A DNA stretch of 64,000 nt. It comes from Mucilaginibacter_A sp041088075. Lineage in GTDB: Bacteria > Bacteroidota > Bacteroidia > Sphingobacteriales > Sphingobacteriaceae. Both the position numbers and the translations under genes were made by a program. The notes under the pieces are model-generated. The model worked only from the letters and a program-made list of their open reading frames with translations, ran no database searches and was not told where the DNA came from. Location of the stretch: positions 1 through 64,000 of the forward strand of contig NZ_JBGCVY010000056.1 in the NCBI RefSeq assembly GCF_041088075.1. Direction: 5' to 3'. This document shows, piece by piece, positions 42,689-51,070 of this stretch (positions within the stretch are counted from its first letter, which is position 1; every line of letters begins with the position of its first letter).

Positions 42689-43744
42689 ATGAAAAAGATT
42701 TTTGCGATATTATTATTGGCACCAGCGGTACTAAAGGCTCAAACCGATAACTTTACCCTTAGGGGTAAAGTGTCGGCTTCGGCAGCCGCTTATAAAAAAG
42801 CCTACTTTAGTTATTCTGACGGAACAAGTAAATCATGGATCACTGATTCAGTTGTGATGAAAGATGGTGCTTTTGCGTTTTCAGGAACTATCAAAGATAC
42901 AGATTTACATCAGGCAACGCTTTCTTACGGGAATAGTATATCTAAACGTGTTTACAATGATGACCTGCAACTTTTCATCGGCAAAGGCGATCTTTTAACG
43001 GTTGATGGCATTACCAATTTAAAAAATGCTAAAATGAAAGGATCGCCTCAGGCTGTGCTATTTCAATCGGCTTCTAACAAGTTGTTTTCCACTAAAAAAT
43101 TTGATGAAATGTTCGCTGTTTGCAAGAACGTTATCCAACAGTACCCTGATTCAAAAATGTCATTTGCTGTTTTAAACCTGAGATTTAATGTTCAAAATGA
43201 CCTCTCGCAAACTTATCCTGGCGAAATACCCCAAATCAGAGAGCTTTACCAAATGCTATCCCCAAGAATCAGGGCAACTAAGGAGGGTGAAGAATATGGT
43301 GCACATTTAGAAAGATTGGCTCACCTAATGATAGGCGGAACATTACAGGATTTTTCCGCAAAAACTGTCGAGGGCAAAATTGTTAAGCTGACAGACCTTC
43401 GTGGCAAATATGTATTGGTTGATTTTTGGGCATCATGGTGTATACCCTGTCGTGCTGAGTTTCCTTATTTAAAAAAAGCTTACTCCCGGTTTAAAAGCAA
43501 AAATTTCGAAATCTTAGGTTATTCCATTGATGATGATAAATCGCTTTGGATATCCGCTTTAGAAAACGATGATGTGCCCTGGATGAACGTTTCCAACTTA
43601 AAGGGCTATCAGGATCCTACTGCTGTGCAATATGCCATCAAGGCAGTTCCATCAAACTTTTTAATTGGTCCCGACGGAAAAGTGATCGCCGTTAACCTGA
43701 GAGGCGAATTAGTAGAATCTAAACTGGAGCAACTCATTAAATAA
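42689..43744 (+). CDS. TlpA-like thioredoxin-fold protein with DUF4369 domain
   Basis: The 351-residue periplasmic redoxin has a signal peptide (FAILLLAPAVLKAQ), a beta-rich DUF4369-like domain (about 20-110, FTLRGKVSASAAAYK) and a helical linker. The C-terminal AhpC/TSA-TlpA domain (about 215-350) carries the active site FWASWCIPCRAEFPYL (CxxC about residues 250-253) and cis-proline region KAVPSNFLIGPDGK. It would reduce or exchange disulfides in the periplasm and could receive electrons from the DsbD encoded further down the operon. Confidence 0.9.
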   Translation: MKKIFAILLLAPAVLKAQTDNFTLRGKVSASAAAYKKAYFSYSDGTSKSWITDSVVMKDGAFAFSGTIKDTDLHQATLSYGNSISKRVYNDDLQLFIGKGDLLTVDGITNLKNAKMKGSPQAVLFQSASNKLFSTKKFDEMFAVCKNVIQQYPDSKMSFAVLNLRFNVQNDLSQTYPGEIPQIRELYQMLSPRIRATKEGEEYGAHLERLAHLMIGGTLQDFSAKTVEGKIVKLTDLRGKYVLVDFWASWCIPCRAEFPYLKKAYSRFKSKNFEILGYSIDDDKSLWISALENDDVPWMNVSNLKGYQDPTAVQYAIKAVPSNFLIGPDGKVIAVNLRGELVESKLEQLIK

Positions 43745-43763
43745 GTAATAAATTAACAAGGGT

Positions 43764-45191
43764 ATGATGAAAAAATTGAAAGGGATAGTTACCCTTACGG
43801 GGATGCTATTTCATTTTAACAGCTATGCGCAAACATCGGCCACGGTACCTACACAGGGGGGCGGGCTAATGAAAACCAAACCTGCCGAGGTGGGCAGGGA
43901 CGCCTATTACAAATTAAAACGAACCAAATATGCCGAGTTGCGGACCTGGCAGTATACCTTTTCTAATGGCGTAAAAGTTGTCTTGCGGGCTGATGATTCA
44001 CAAAAAGATATTGTTCTAAATGCCATATGTCCCGGCGGTGCTTCACTACTTAATGATGCTGATTACCAATCGGCCGTTCACGCAGGGGAGATTATTCGCC
44101 ATTGTGGCCTTGGTGATCTTAATGCAGCCGAATTAAAGGTGAAACTTGATGCCAAAAACGTAGTGATCAACCCTACAATAACAGACAGGGCAAGCATCAT
44201 AACCGGCACTTTTACGCGCGAAGAAATCGAAACCGCATTACAGGCTATCACCCTGTATTTTACCCACCCCAAAAAAGATGACACTTATTTTGCTGCTTAC
44301 ATCAAAGAGTTGAAAAATAAGCTGAGTGAAGACAGCAAAAATCCTTACGCTGTTTTTCAGGATACTGTAGATGCTACTCTATGGGGAAATCGAAGTGTTT
44401 TGACGGCCAAAGACATCAATGGCATCACCATGGATAAAGTTTACAACGCATTTTCTAAATGTTTTGGCAACGCCAACGGCTTTACATTTATTTTTACAGG
44501 GCACCTGCAAGGCGATAATATGAACGAGCCCGCAAAATTGGCGGGAATGTTTGAGCAATACCTGGGTTCACTGCCCTCAACTCAAACGGCAAACGCAGTT
44601 AATGCTACGGCTGCCCTCATTCCGCAGGGAAAAATTGTTAAAACCATTTATAATGGTAATCCGCCGCTATCGGCAGTTAATTTAACCTATAGTGGTCTTT
44701 ATGAACATACAGATTCTGTCGTCCTTCAGTTAAAGGTGCTGAACGCTGTTTTGAAAAGTAAACTTAACCAGCTTGCCGCATTTAATGGGGCAAATAAAGC
44801 TGTGGTTAACCTTATACTGAACAAATATCCAAAACCGCAATATGCGATAAATGTAAGTTATAAATGCTCAAATGTACAAACCAGTCAAACCATTGCCGAT
44901 GTGAAAGCTACAATTCAGGATTTACAAAAAGCGGTTTCTGCTGATGATTTGAAAGCCTATGTTGATCAGCGGAAGAAGGAACTCAAGGTAGAAACGTTTG
45001 ATTACAAGTGGTGGTCGGGTTATTTGTCCGTTCAGTTTTTTAATAGCGACGATCCTTATGTAATTGCACATTACCCGTACAATTTTCATAAAGCTACTTC
45101 GGAAACCCTGCAACAAGCGGCAACGCAATATTTAAACGGAGAAAATTACATACAGCTTACGTTGATGTCGGCCAAAACAAAAACCAAATAA
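43764..45191 (+). CDS. Half-size M16-family protein lacking the zinc motif
   Basis: The 475-residue protein has a signal peptide (VTLTGMLFHFNSYAQ). The body aligns with the second half of full-length M16 proteins: YTFSNGVKVVLRADD, then TRASIITGTF-type strands, FIFTGHLQGD and YLGSLPSTQTANA. No HxxEH motif is present, so it should be catalytically silent on its own. It is about half the length of the enzyme at 12729. It may pair with a catalytic subunit encoded elsewhere, as in two-subunit M16B enzymes. A second such protein is encoded at 47637, flanking the DsbD genes. Confidence 0.85.
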   Translation: MMKKLKGIVTLTGMLFHFNSYAQTSATVPTQGGGLMKTKPAEVGRDAYYKLKRTKYAELRTWQYTFSNGVKVVLRADDSQKDIVLNAICPGGASLLNDADYQSAVHAGEIIRHCGLGDLNAAELKVKLDAKNVVINPTITDRASIITGTFTREEIETALQAITLYFTHPKKDDTYFAAYIKELKNKLSEDSKNPYAVFQDTVDATLWGNRSVLTAKDINGITMDKVYNAFSKCFGNANGFTFIFTGHLQGDNMNEPAKLAGMFEQYLGSLPSTQTANAVNATAALIPQGKIVKTIYNGNPPLSAVNLTYSGLYEHTDSVVLQLKVLNAVLKSKLNQLAAFNGANKAVVNLILNKYPKPQYAINVSYKCSNVQTSQTIADVKATIQDLQKAVSADDLKAYVDQRKKELKVETFDYKWWSGYLSVQFFNSDDPYVIAHYPYNFHKATSETLQQAATQYLNGENYIQLTLMSAKTKTK

Positions 45192-45197
45192 AAGAGG

Positions 45198-45656
45198 ATG
45201 AAGAAATTGATGATGGTGGCGTTATTGCTGGTAGCAATGATACCCAAAGGCAAAGCACAAGATATAGCGGATGTAGTGAAATGGGATTTTTACGCAACAA
45301 AAATAGCCCCTAAAACTTACGAGGTACACATGGTGCCCACGGTGCAGCAGCCCTGGCATATTTACAGCCAAGTCAGTCCGAAAAATGGCGCAGTGCCTAC
45401 CAGGTTTACATTTGCAGTTAACCCGATAGCGCAGCTACAAGGTAATGTAAAAGAAATTGGTAAAGTTGCCAGTAAATATGAGCAGGTTTTTAAGCTAACG
45501 GTACTATTTTTTGAAGGTAAGGTTGATTTTGTACAGGTAGTAAAACTTCGGGCAGATGTAAAAACCACGCTATCGGGCACAGTAAAGTTCATGGTTTGCA
45601 ATGATCATGAATGTTTGCCTCCGCAAAATATACCCTTTAAAATTACTGTAAAATAA
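45198..45656 (+). CDS. Free-standing nDsbD-like periplasmic domain
   Basis: The 152-residue protein has a signal peptide (MMVALLLVAMIPKGKAQ) and a single immunoglobulin-like domain matching the N-terminal domain of DsbD. It has the sequence HIYSQVSPKNGAVPTRF and the cysteine signature VCNDHECLPPQ (about residues 134-144), the redox pair of nDsbD. It starts 6 bp after the M16 gene and ends 10 bp before the DsbD gene. The DsbD protein's own N-terminal domain lacks this cysteine pair, so this small protein probably carries electrons from DsbD to periplasmic targets. Confidence 0.85.
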   Translation: MKKLMMVALLLVAMIPKGKAQDIADVVKWDFYATKIAPKTYEVHMVPTVQQPWHIYSQVSPKNGAVPTRFTFAVNPIAQLQGNVKEIGKVASKYEQVFKLTVLFFEGKVDFVQVVKLRADVKTTLSGTVKFMVCNDHECLPPQNIPFKITVK

Positions 45657-45666
45657 GTACGGATTT

Positions 45667-47607
45667 ATGAAGTATATGAATTGCTTTTTAGCGATAACGG
45701 GAATCCTTTTGCTTGGCTTTTCCGGTGTCTCAGCTCAAACGCCGGTACAATGGTCAGCTAAGGCAGAACGGGTTACGGCTAGTAAATATCTGGTTAAGAT
45801 TAATATGACCATTGGAACCGGTTGGCAGGTTTATGCAGATGATGATAAAGAGGCCGGTTTAACAAACATAAATTTAGCGTATAACCATGAAGGTTTACAG
45901 GCAGGAAAAATGCAATGTACCCGTTTAGCAAAAAAAATTAACGATACATTATTCGCAAAAAAATTATCTGTTTTTACAGGTAAAATAGTACTGATTCAGT
46001 CCATTAGTTTCCAAAATTCCGTACCGGCAACGTTAAAAATTATATTAACTGGATTTGCATCAAATGGTAAAGAATTTCAACCCATCAAAGAAAGCAAGAT
46101 TGTACAACTGCAAGGTGGAAAAGCTGATTTTAAAGCGTCTAATATAAAATTAAGCTCTGTTAACCTGCTTCGTCCGGTTGCAGACTGTGGTGGCACACAA
46201 AGCGGGGAAAACGGCATGTTAGGGATATTCTTCTTAAGTATAGCAGGCGGTTTACTGGCTTTGCTAACACCTTGCGTGTTTCCCATGATACCGCTTACCG
46301 TATCGTTTTTTACGGCGCAATCTGCTTCTAAAAACCGGGGTGTTTTAAATGGTATACTCTACGGGTTCTTTATCTTTTTGATTTACACTTTAGCCAGCTT
46401 ACCATTTCATTTACTTACCAAACTTGACCCTGAAATATTTAATGTGTTTTCCACCAATATCTGGGTTAACCTCGTGTTCTTTTTCCTATTCGTAGCTTTC
46501 GCGCTTTCTTTTTTTGGTTTGTTTGAGATCACTCTGCCGTCTTGGTTAGGTAATGCTGCCGATTCAAAAAGTAGCTTGGGTAGTATCAGCGGTATCTTTT
46601 TTATGGCGCTTACTTTGGCGTTGGTATCGTTCTCCTGTACAGGGCCTATCTTGGGCACATTGCTGGTAAGTTCATTATCGTCAGGGGCAGGAGCTTGGAT
46701 GCTGACCGCAGGAATGGCAGGCTTTGGTTTGGCATTAGCCCTTCCATTTGCGCTGTTTGCCATGTTTCCTGGCTGGATGCAAAAGTTGCCCAAAAGTGGC
46801 GGTTGGCTGGATACCGTTAAAAAAGTATTGGCCTTTGTAGAATTAGCCATGGCTTTCAAATTTTTAAGTAATGCCGACTTAGTAGCGCATTGGGGCCTGT
46901 TGAAACGTGAAATCTTCATCGGCTTATGGGCGCTCATCGCTCTGGCAGCAGCGTTATATCTTTTCGGGATTATTCACTTGCCGCATGATAATAAAAAAGC
47001 AACTATCGGTAAAGGAAGATTAATTACCGGGATCGTTTTGCTGTTAGTGGTGTTTTATTTAATACCCGGGGTAACCAATACATCATATGCCGATTTGAAG
47101 TTTTTAAGTGGTTTTCCGCCGCCATCATCTTATAGTATTTACAAACGATCTGCAGGAACGGATCAGGTTACTGCGCAAGTTATCAATGATTATGATAGAG
47201 CCCTAAAAATAGCTAAGGCACAGCACAAACCGTTACTCATAGATTTTACCGGCTGGGCCTGTGTCAATTGCCGCAAAATGGAAGAAAACGTTTGGCCCAG
47301 GCCTGAAATAGCTGCTACTATCAAAGACCATTTTATTTTGGTATCACTTTACGTGGACGACCGGAAAGTACTTCCGCAATCCCTTCAATTTACTTTCAAA
47401 GGTGCGCATGGCGAAAAAGAAATCATTACCAATGGTGATAAATGGGCAACCTTCGAGGCCGTGAATTTTGGCCAGGTTACACAGCCATTATATGTCATAC
47501 TCAATACCGACGAAAAATTAATGAACCATCCGGTTGGTTATACACCAGATGAAACTGCTTATTTAAAATGGCTACAATGCGGGCTAAAGGCAAGTGCCAA
47601 CAAGTAA
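45667..47607 (+). CDS. dsbD: Thiol:disulfide interchange protein DsbD
   Basis: The 646-residue protein has a signal peptide (FLAITGILLLGFSGVSAQ), an N-terminal domain (about 24-165) without the CxxxxxC pair, and an eight-helix membrane domain (about 185-480). The redox cysteines of the membrane domain lie in LLTPCVFPMIPL (near residue 201) and SFSCTGPILG. The C-terminal thioredoxin domain has GWACVNCRKMEENVW (CxxC near residue 530). It moves electrons from cytoplasmic thioredoxin to periplasmic thiol proteins; likely clients are the TlpA-like proteins encoded at 42689 and 49202. Confidence 0.93.
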   Translation: MKYMNCFLAITGILLLGFSGVSAQTPVQWSAKAERVTASKYLVKINMTIGTGWQVYADDDKEAGLTNINLAYNHEGLQAGKMQCTRLAKKINDTLFAKKLSVFTGKIVLIQSISFQNSVPATLKIILTGFASNGKEFQPIKESKIVQLQGGKADFKASNIKLSSVNLLRPVADCGGTQSGENGMLGIFFLSIAGGLLALLTPCVFPMIPLTVSFFTAQSASKNRGVLNGILYGFFIFLIYTLASLPFHLLTKLDPEIFNVFSTNIWVNLVFFFLFVAFALSFFGLFEITLPSWLGNAADSKSSLGSISGIFFMALTLALVSFSCTGPILGTLLVSSLSSGAGAWMLTAGMAGFGLALALPFALFAMFPGWMQKLPKSGGWLDTVKKVLAFVELAMAFKFLSNADLVAHWGLLKREIFIGLWALIALAAALYLFGIIHLPHDNKKATIGKGRLITGIVLLLVVFYLIPGVTNTSYADLKFLSGFPPPSSYSIYKRSAGTDQVTAQVINDYDRALKIAKAQHKPLLIDFTGWACVNCRKMEENVWPRPEIAATIKDHFILVSLYVDDRKVLPQSLQFTFKGAHGEKEIITNGDKWATFEAVNFGQVTQPLYVILNTDEKLMNHPVGYTPDETAYLKWLQCGLKASANK

Positions 47608-47636
47608 AATCAACAAAGAAATTATTCAAAATTAAC

Positions 47637-49004
47637 ATGAAAAAACAGATCGCTATTGGCATACTTTGGTTATTGCCGTTTTTAAATAAGGCGCAAAATA
47701 TAGTTCCGGAACCTATTGCCGGTAAAATTAAAACGGAGATTAAAGACACTGTGCTAAATATTACTACATTAACTTTAAGTAATGGCATGAAAGTATTATT
47801 GAAGCCAACAGACACTGAACCGGGTGTGGTTTATTTTGCTGTATTATCGCCCATGGGCACATCTGAATACAGTAATGCTGATTATAGTTCAGCCTTCAAT
47901 GCCCCACAGGTGGTTAAAATGGCTGGGGCAGGCAAATTGGATCAAAAAGCGCTGCAAAAATATTTAACCGGTAGGAAGGTGAGTATTAACCCGGTTGTTG
48001 TAAAAACTTATTCTGTTTTTAATAACCGGTCATCAACCGCTGATTTGGCTACCGCGCTCGAACTCAATTATGCCTACATCACATCGCCCCAAATTGATAA
48101 AGCACGATTTGAGGCTAATATAAAAGAGACGATTGATAACTATAAACCCCCGGTAGAAACTGCTAATAGCTTTTTCAGGGACACCATAGCATTGATCGAA
48201 AACAATTTCAATACCCGCTATCTACAAACACCAGTCCAAACATTAAAAGCGATTAATCAGGATAGGAGCTTACAGATATTTAAACAACTTTTTGCTGATG
48301 CGTCTACCTTTACGGCCATTTTTGTAGGTCAGTTTGATCCGCAAACCATCAAGCCCTTACTGGAGAAATATTTAGCCAGTTTACCCGCCACCTCCAAACA
48401 CAAAACGGCTAAGGATGCCGTTATCTATCCACCCACAGGTAAAATCGAAAAAGTATTTTACAAGGGTACAGACACCCGTGCACATGTTGAACTATTATAT
48501 TCCGGGTTTACAACTTATACTAAAAAGGCAGAGTATGTTGTAGATATTTTGCAGAACGAGTTAAATAAGCGCCTTACCTCCAGATTAAAAACCGAAGATC
48601 CTGATCTGTACGGCCTGTGCATTGATATCAGTTTAAACAGAGGCAATAAGCCTTATTTCACCGCTACGCTTGAGTTTGCATGCAATCCGTCAAAAACTGA
48701 ATCGCTTACCAAGTCTTTAACAGACGAAATCAGAAAAATAGAAGGAGATGGTCCTTTACAAATAGATTTGAAAGCTTTGAAAACCGAGATGATATCGGCT
48801 GTTAAAGGAAATCAAAACAGCAATAGTTTTTGGTTGGCTTATTTAAAAAAACAAAGTCAGTATAATGAGAATCCAGCCGATATCAGCAACTACCCAACTA
48901 TAATAGAATCAATTACGCCGGAGGATATCAAAAAGGCCGCAACCATTTATTTTAATGGTAAAAACCGGATCCGTTTTGTGTTAATGCCGGAAGCTATTAA
49001 ATAG
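47637..49004 (+). CDS. Half-size M16-family protein lacking the zinc motif (second copy)
   Basis: The 455-residue protein begins at ATG 47637 (signal AIGILWLLPFLNKAQ); an upstream in-frame start would overlap dsbD and has no signal. The body resembles the C-terminal half of M16 enzymes: LTLSNGMKVLLKPTDTE, TFTAIFVGQFDPQTIKPLLE, YLASLPATSKHKTAKD. No HxxEH. It is similar in layout to the gene at 43764 but clearly diverged, so this is not a recent duplication. A MITE begins 5 bp after the stop codon. Confidence 0.85.
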   Translation: MKKQIAIGILWLLPFLNKAQNIVPEPIAGKIKTEIKDTVLNITTLTLSNGMKVLLKPTDTEPGVVYFAVLSPMGTSEYSNADYSSAFNAPQVVKMAGAGKLDQKALQKYLTGRKVSINPVVVKTYSVFNNRSSTADLATALELNYAYITSPQIDKARFEANIKETIDNYKPPVETANSFFRDTIALIENNFNTRYLQTPVQTLKAINQDRSLQIFKQLFADASTFTAIFVGQFDPQTIKPLLEKYLASLPATSKHKTAKDAVIYPPTGKIEKVFYKGTDTRAHVELLYSGFTTYTKKAEYVVDILQNELNKRLTSRLKTEDPDLYGLCIDISLNRGNKPYFTATLEFACNPSKTESLTKSLTDEIRKIEGDGPLQIDLKALKTEMISAVKGNQNSNSFWLAYLKKQSQYNENPADISNYPTIIESITPEDIKKAATIYFNGKNRIRFVLMPEAIK

Positions 49005-49009
49005 TTAAT

Positions 49010-49182
49010 GAACTTGTTTAAACTTATTCTTTTGTGCTTTATACAATGCTTCTTTTACCCTATAAAAATTGGTGTTGCCCGGTTTTTGATTTGTTTAGGC
49101 CGATACAGGCACCAATTTTTATAGGGTAAAAGAAGCATCAACCTCTAAAAAAGAGGGCCAGAAAAAAAGTTTAAACAAGTTC
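49010..49182. mobile_element. MITE-like element, family B
   Basis: Outer ends GAACTTGTTTAAACTT (49010) and AAGTTTAAACAAGTTC (ending 49182) are perfect inverted repeats, flanked by AAT on both sides. The inner pair has 29 bp perfect arms, starting ATGCTTCTTTTACCCTATA at 49046 and ending TATAGGGTAAAAGAAGCAT at 49138. It is 173 bp with no gene. Confidence 0.8.
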
Positions 49183-49201
49183 AATCTTAAAAAAAATTAA
49201 A

Positions 49202-49850
49202 ATGAAAAAGCTATTCATCGCATTGTTAATACTGTTGCCTTTCGTCGTATGTGCCCAAAATGCCGATTCTATTAAATATTACAAAGCATTAGCCGTTCCG
49301 GATGCTTCATTAAAAGTGCTAAACGCTGAATTTGGCTCTATGCCCGCCTATCAGCAAGAAGACCCCAATTACATCGCCGAGATCCGTGCCATGGCTGCCA
49401 AAATCAATAAGCAAAAAAATTGATCCAGCTGCGGTTTATTAAAGAGAACCTAAATTCACTTTATAGTTTGCGTGCCCTAACAGAGCTAGCAGGGCCATTT
49501 GTTGATTATAATACAATCGCTCCTTTATTTGCCTCGCTGTTGCCAGAGCAGCAAAACTCGGAGGTAGGGTTGAAATTTAATAAAATAGTAGCTGCAGCCA
49601 AGCTAACATCAGTGGGAGCCATAGCACCGGACTTTACCCAAAACGATGTGAATGGTAAGCCCGTGAGCCTAAAAGATTTTAGAGGAAAATATGTTTTGGT
49701 TGATTTCTGGGCATCATGGTGTGGCCCCTGTCGTACTGAAACCCCCATGTGGTAAAAGCATACCATAAATATCAGGATAAAAATTTTACGATACTTGGGG
49801 TGTCATTAGATAGGCCGGGTGCCAAAGATGCCTGTTTTTTTGTGCGCTAA
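49202..49850 (+). pseudogene. TlpA-like redoxin, broken by frameshifts and truncated
   Basis: Three pieces in different frames: a signal peptide and N-terminal part (LFIALLILLPFVVCAQ, to about 49423); a middle with FRGKYVLVDFWASWCGPCRTE (CxxC intact, split here at 21 residues by its first F) ending at a premature stop at 49755; and a third piece after a +1 shift in a CCCCC run, reading HVVKAYHKYQDKNFTILGVS, then LDRPGAKDA. The third piece ends abruptly at 49850, before the cis-proline segment. It is clearly related to the gene at 42689 but not functional. It may once have closed the island operon. Confidence 0.8.
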
Positions 49851-49889
49851 CTGGGGAAACAAAAAAACATCCGATAAATAAAGCACTCC

Positions 49890-49901
49890 ATACTGTTTTT
49901 A
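49890..49901. repeat. Single ATACTGTTTTTA variant
   Basis: An isolated 12-mer between the redoxin remnant and the PI-PLC gene; no facing arm seen. Confidence 0.5.
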
Positions 49902-49946
49902 ACGAGAATAGTTAAAAGGGTTATAAAAATGATAAGTGATGAAACT

Positions 49947-51044
49947 TTACCTGCTTTTTTGGCCAGATGCAGTAATGGTTTTATTGTTAAATGTGGGATT
50001 GATACGAAAATATTTACCGCCCGGAAAACTCACCACATAATCGGATTTAAAGTGCATGCTTTTTAAATAATAATCCGTGGTGATGATTTGTGCGCCGGAA
50101 TTACAAGCTGTTATAAAATCGCTTTTATCGTTTTTGCGTGCCTGCTGCGTATCGGCATCGGCACGCGTGCGGAGGATGTATCCTTTTTTAACCAGCTCTT
50201 TTATTTCCGGGTCTTTTGGGTCGTTTCGGATCATCATCGCCGCTTCCGGTGTTCCGGCATCGGCATCGGCAAATAAAATACGGCCTTTTAAAGATGGATG
50301 ATTACTGATATACATCGCGCGTTTGCCCTTTTTATCGTCTAAAACAAACAAAAACTTTCCTTTTGCCTGGTCAAGCGTTGGCCAACCGTTGTGCGTAACT
50401 GCTTCGTTTAACGTATTAAATTTTCCACGGACTTCATCAGGCGTGAGGATATTTTGTTTGCCGAGGTTTTTGGTTAAGCTTTCGTCCAGTTCATCAAAAG
50501 TTTGGGTGGTAAATTTTTCGGGAACGGTAAAACCAGGCAGTTTGATGGCTTCATCTTTTGCTTCCAAAGTGATAAAAACCGGATGATGGTTTGGGTGCGC
50601 ATCCGACCAAACTTTTAATTGATTGAGACAATCTGCAAGTGTTAAACCCTGGCTGCGAAAATCAAGATCGGGAATGTGCAGCACTTTAAAACCCGGTTTC
50701 TCCATCACGCCTTTCGGGTCATACGGTGCCTGGTTTTTCACCATTTCCAAACCTTTCGGATGCGCGTATTTGCCGCCTTTTTCATCGGCATAAACATCAA
50801 TTTCCAAGTTGCACAAACCCATATTCAACTGGTCGGCAAAACTGATATGTTCATAATCAATTTTACTGGCCGAGGCAGAATCACGGCTTGCAAAAAACTT
50901 AAACAAAGCCGGGTCAATTGCTTTTTTATAACTGTTGTGCGAACCGATCACTTGTATCTGATTGATCCTGATTTGGTTGTCCTGCTGATTTTTACTGGGT
51001 AAAAGAAGCATCAGGGAAAACACAACGCCTGAAAATATTTTCAT
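49947..51044 (-). CDS. Ca2+-dependent PI-PLC-like phosphodiesterase (secreted)
   Basis: The 365-residue protein has a signal peptide at the N-terminus (FSGVVFSLMLLLPSKNQ). The TIM-barrel PLC-like fold is suggested by the active-site opening QVIGSHNSYKKA (His about residue 35), NMGLCNLEIDVYADE (metal ligands Glu/Asp), HPVFITLEAKDEA and a late ILRTRADADTQQARKND. It fits the calcium-dependent phosphatidylinositol phospholipase C family of bacteria; the true substrate could be another phosphodiester. The signal-peptide residues MLLLP are encoded by ATGCTTCTTTTACCC, a copy of the dispersed motif (51000-51011). Confidence 0.82.
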   Translation of the reverse strand: MKIFSGVVFSLMLLLPSKNQQDNQIRINQIQVIGSHNSYKKAIDPALFKFFASRDSASASKIDYEHISFADQLNMGLCNLEIDVYADEKGGKYAHPKGLEMVKNQAPYDPKGVMEKPGFKVLHIPDLDFRSQGLTLADCLNQLKVWSDAHPNHHPVFITLEAKDEAIKLPGFTVPEKFTTQTFDELDESLTKNLGKQNILTPDEVRGKFNTLNEAVTHNGWPTLDQAKGKFLFVLDDKKGKRAMYISNHPSLKGRILFADADAGTPEAAMMIRNDPKDPEIKELVKKGYILRTRADADTQQARKNDKSDFITACNSGAQIITTDYYLKSMHFKSDYVVSFPGGKYFRINPTFNNKTITASGQKSR

Positions 51045-51070
51045 AATTGCTGAGGTGAAGAGTGATTAAA

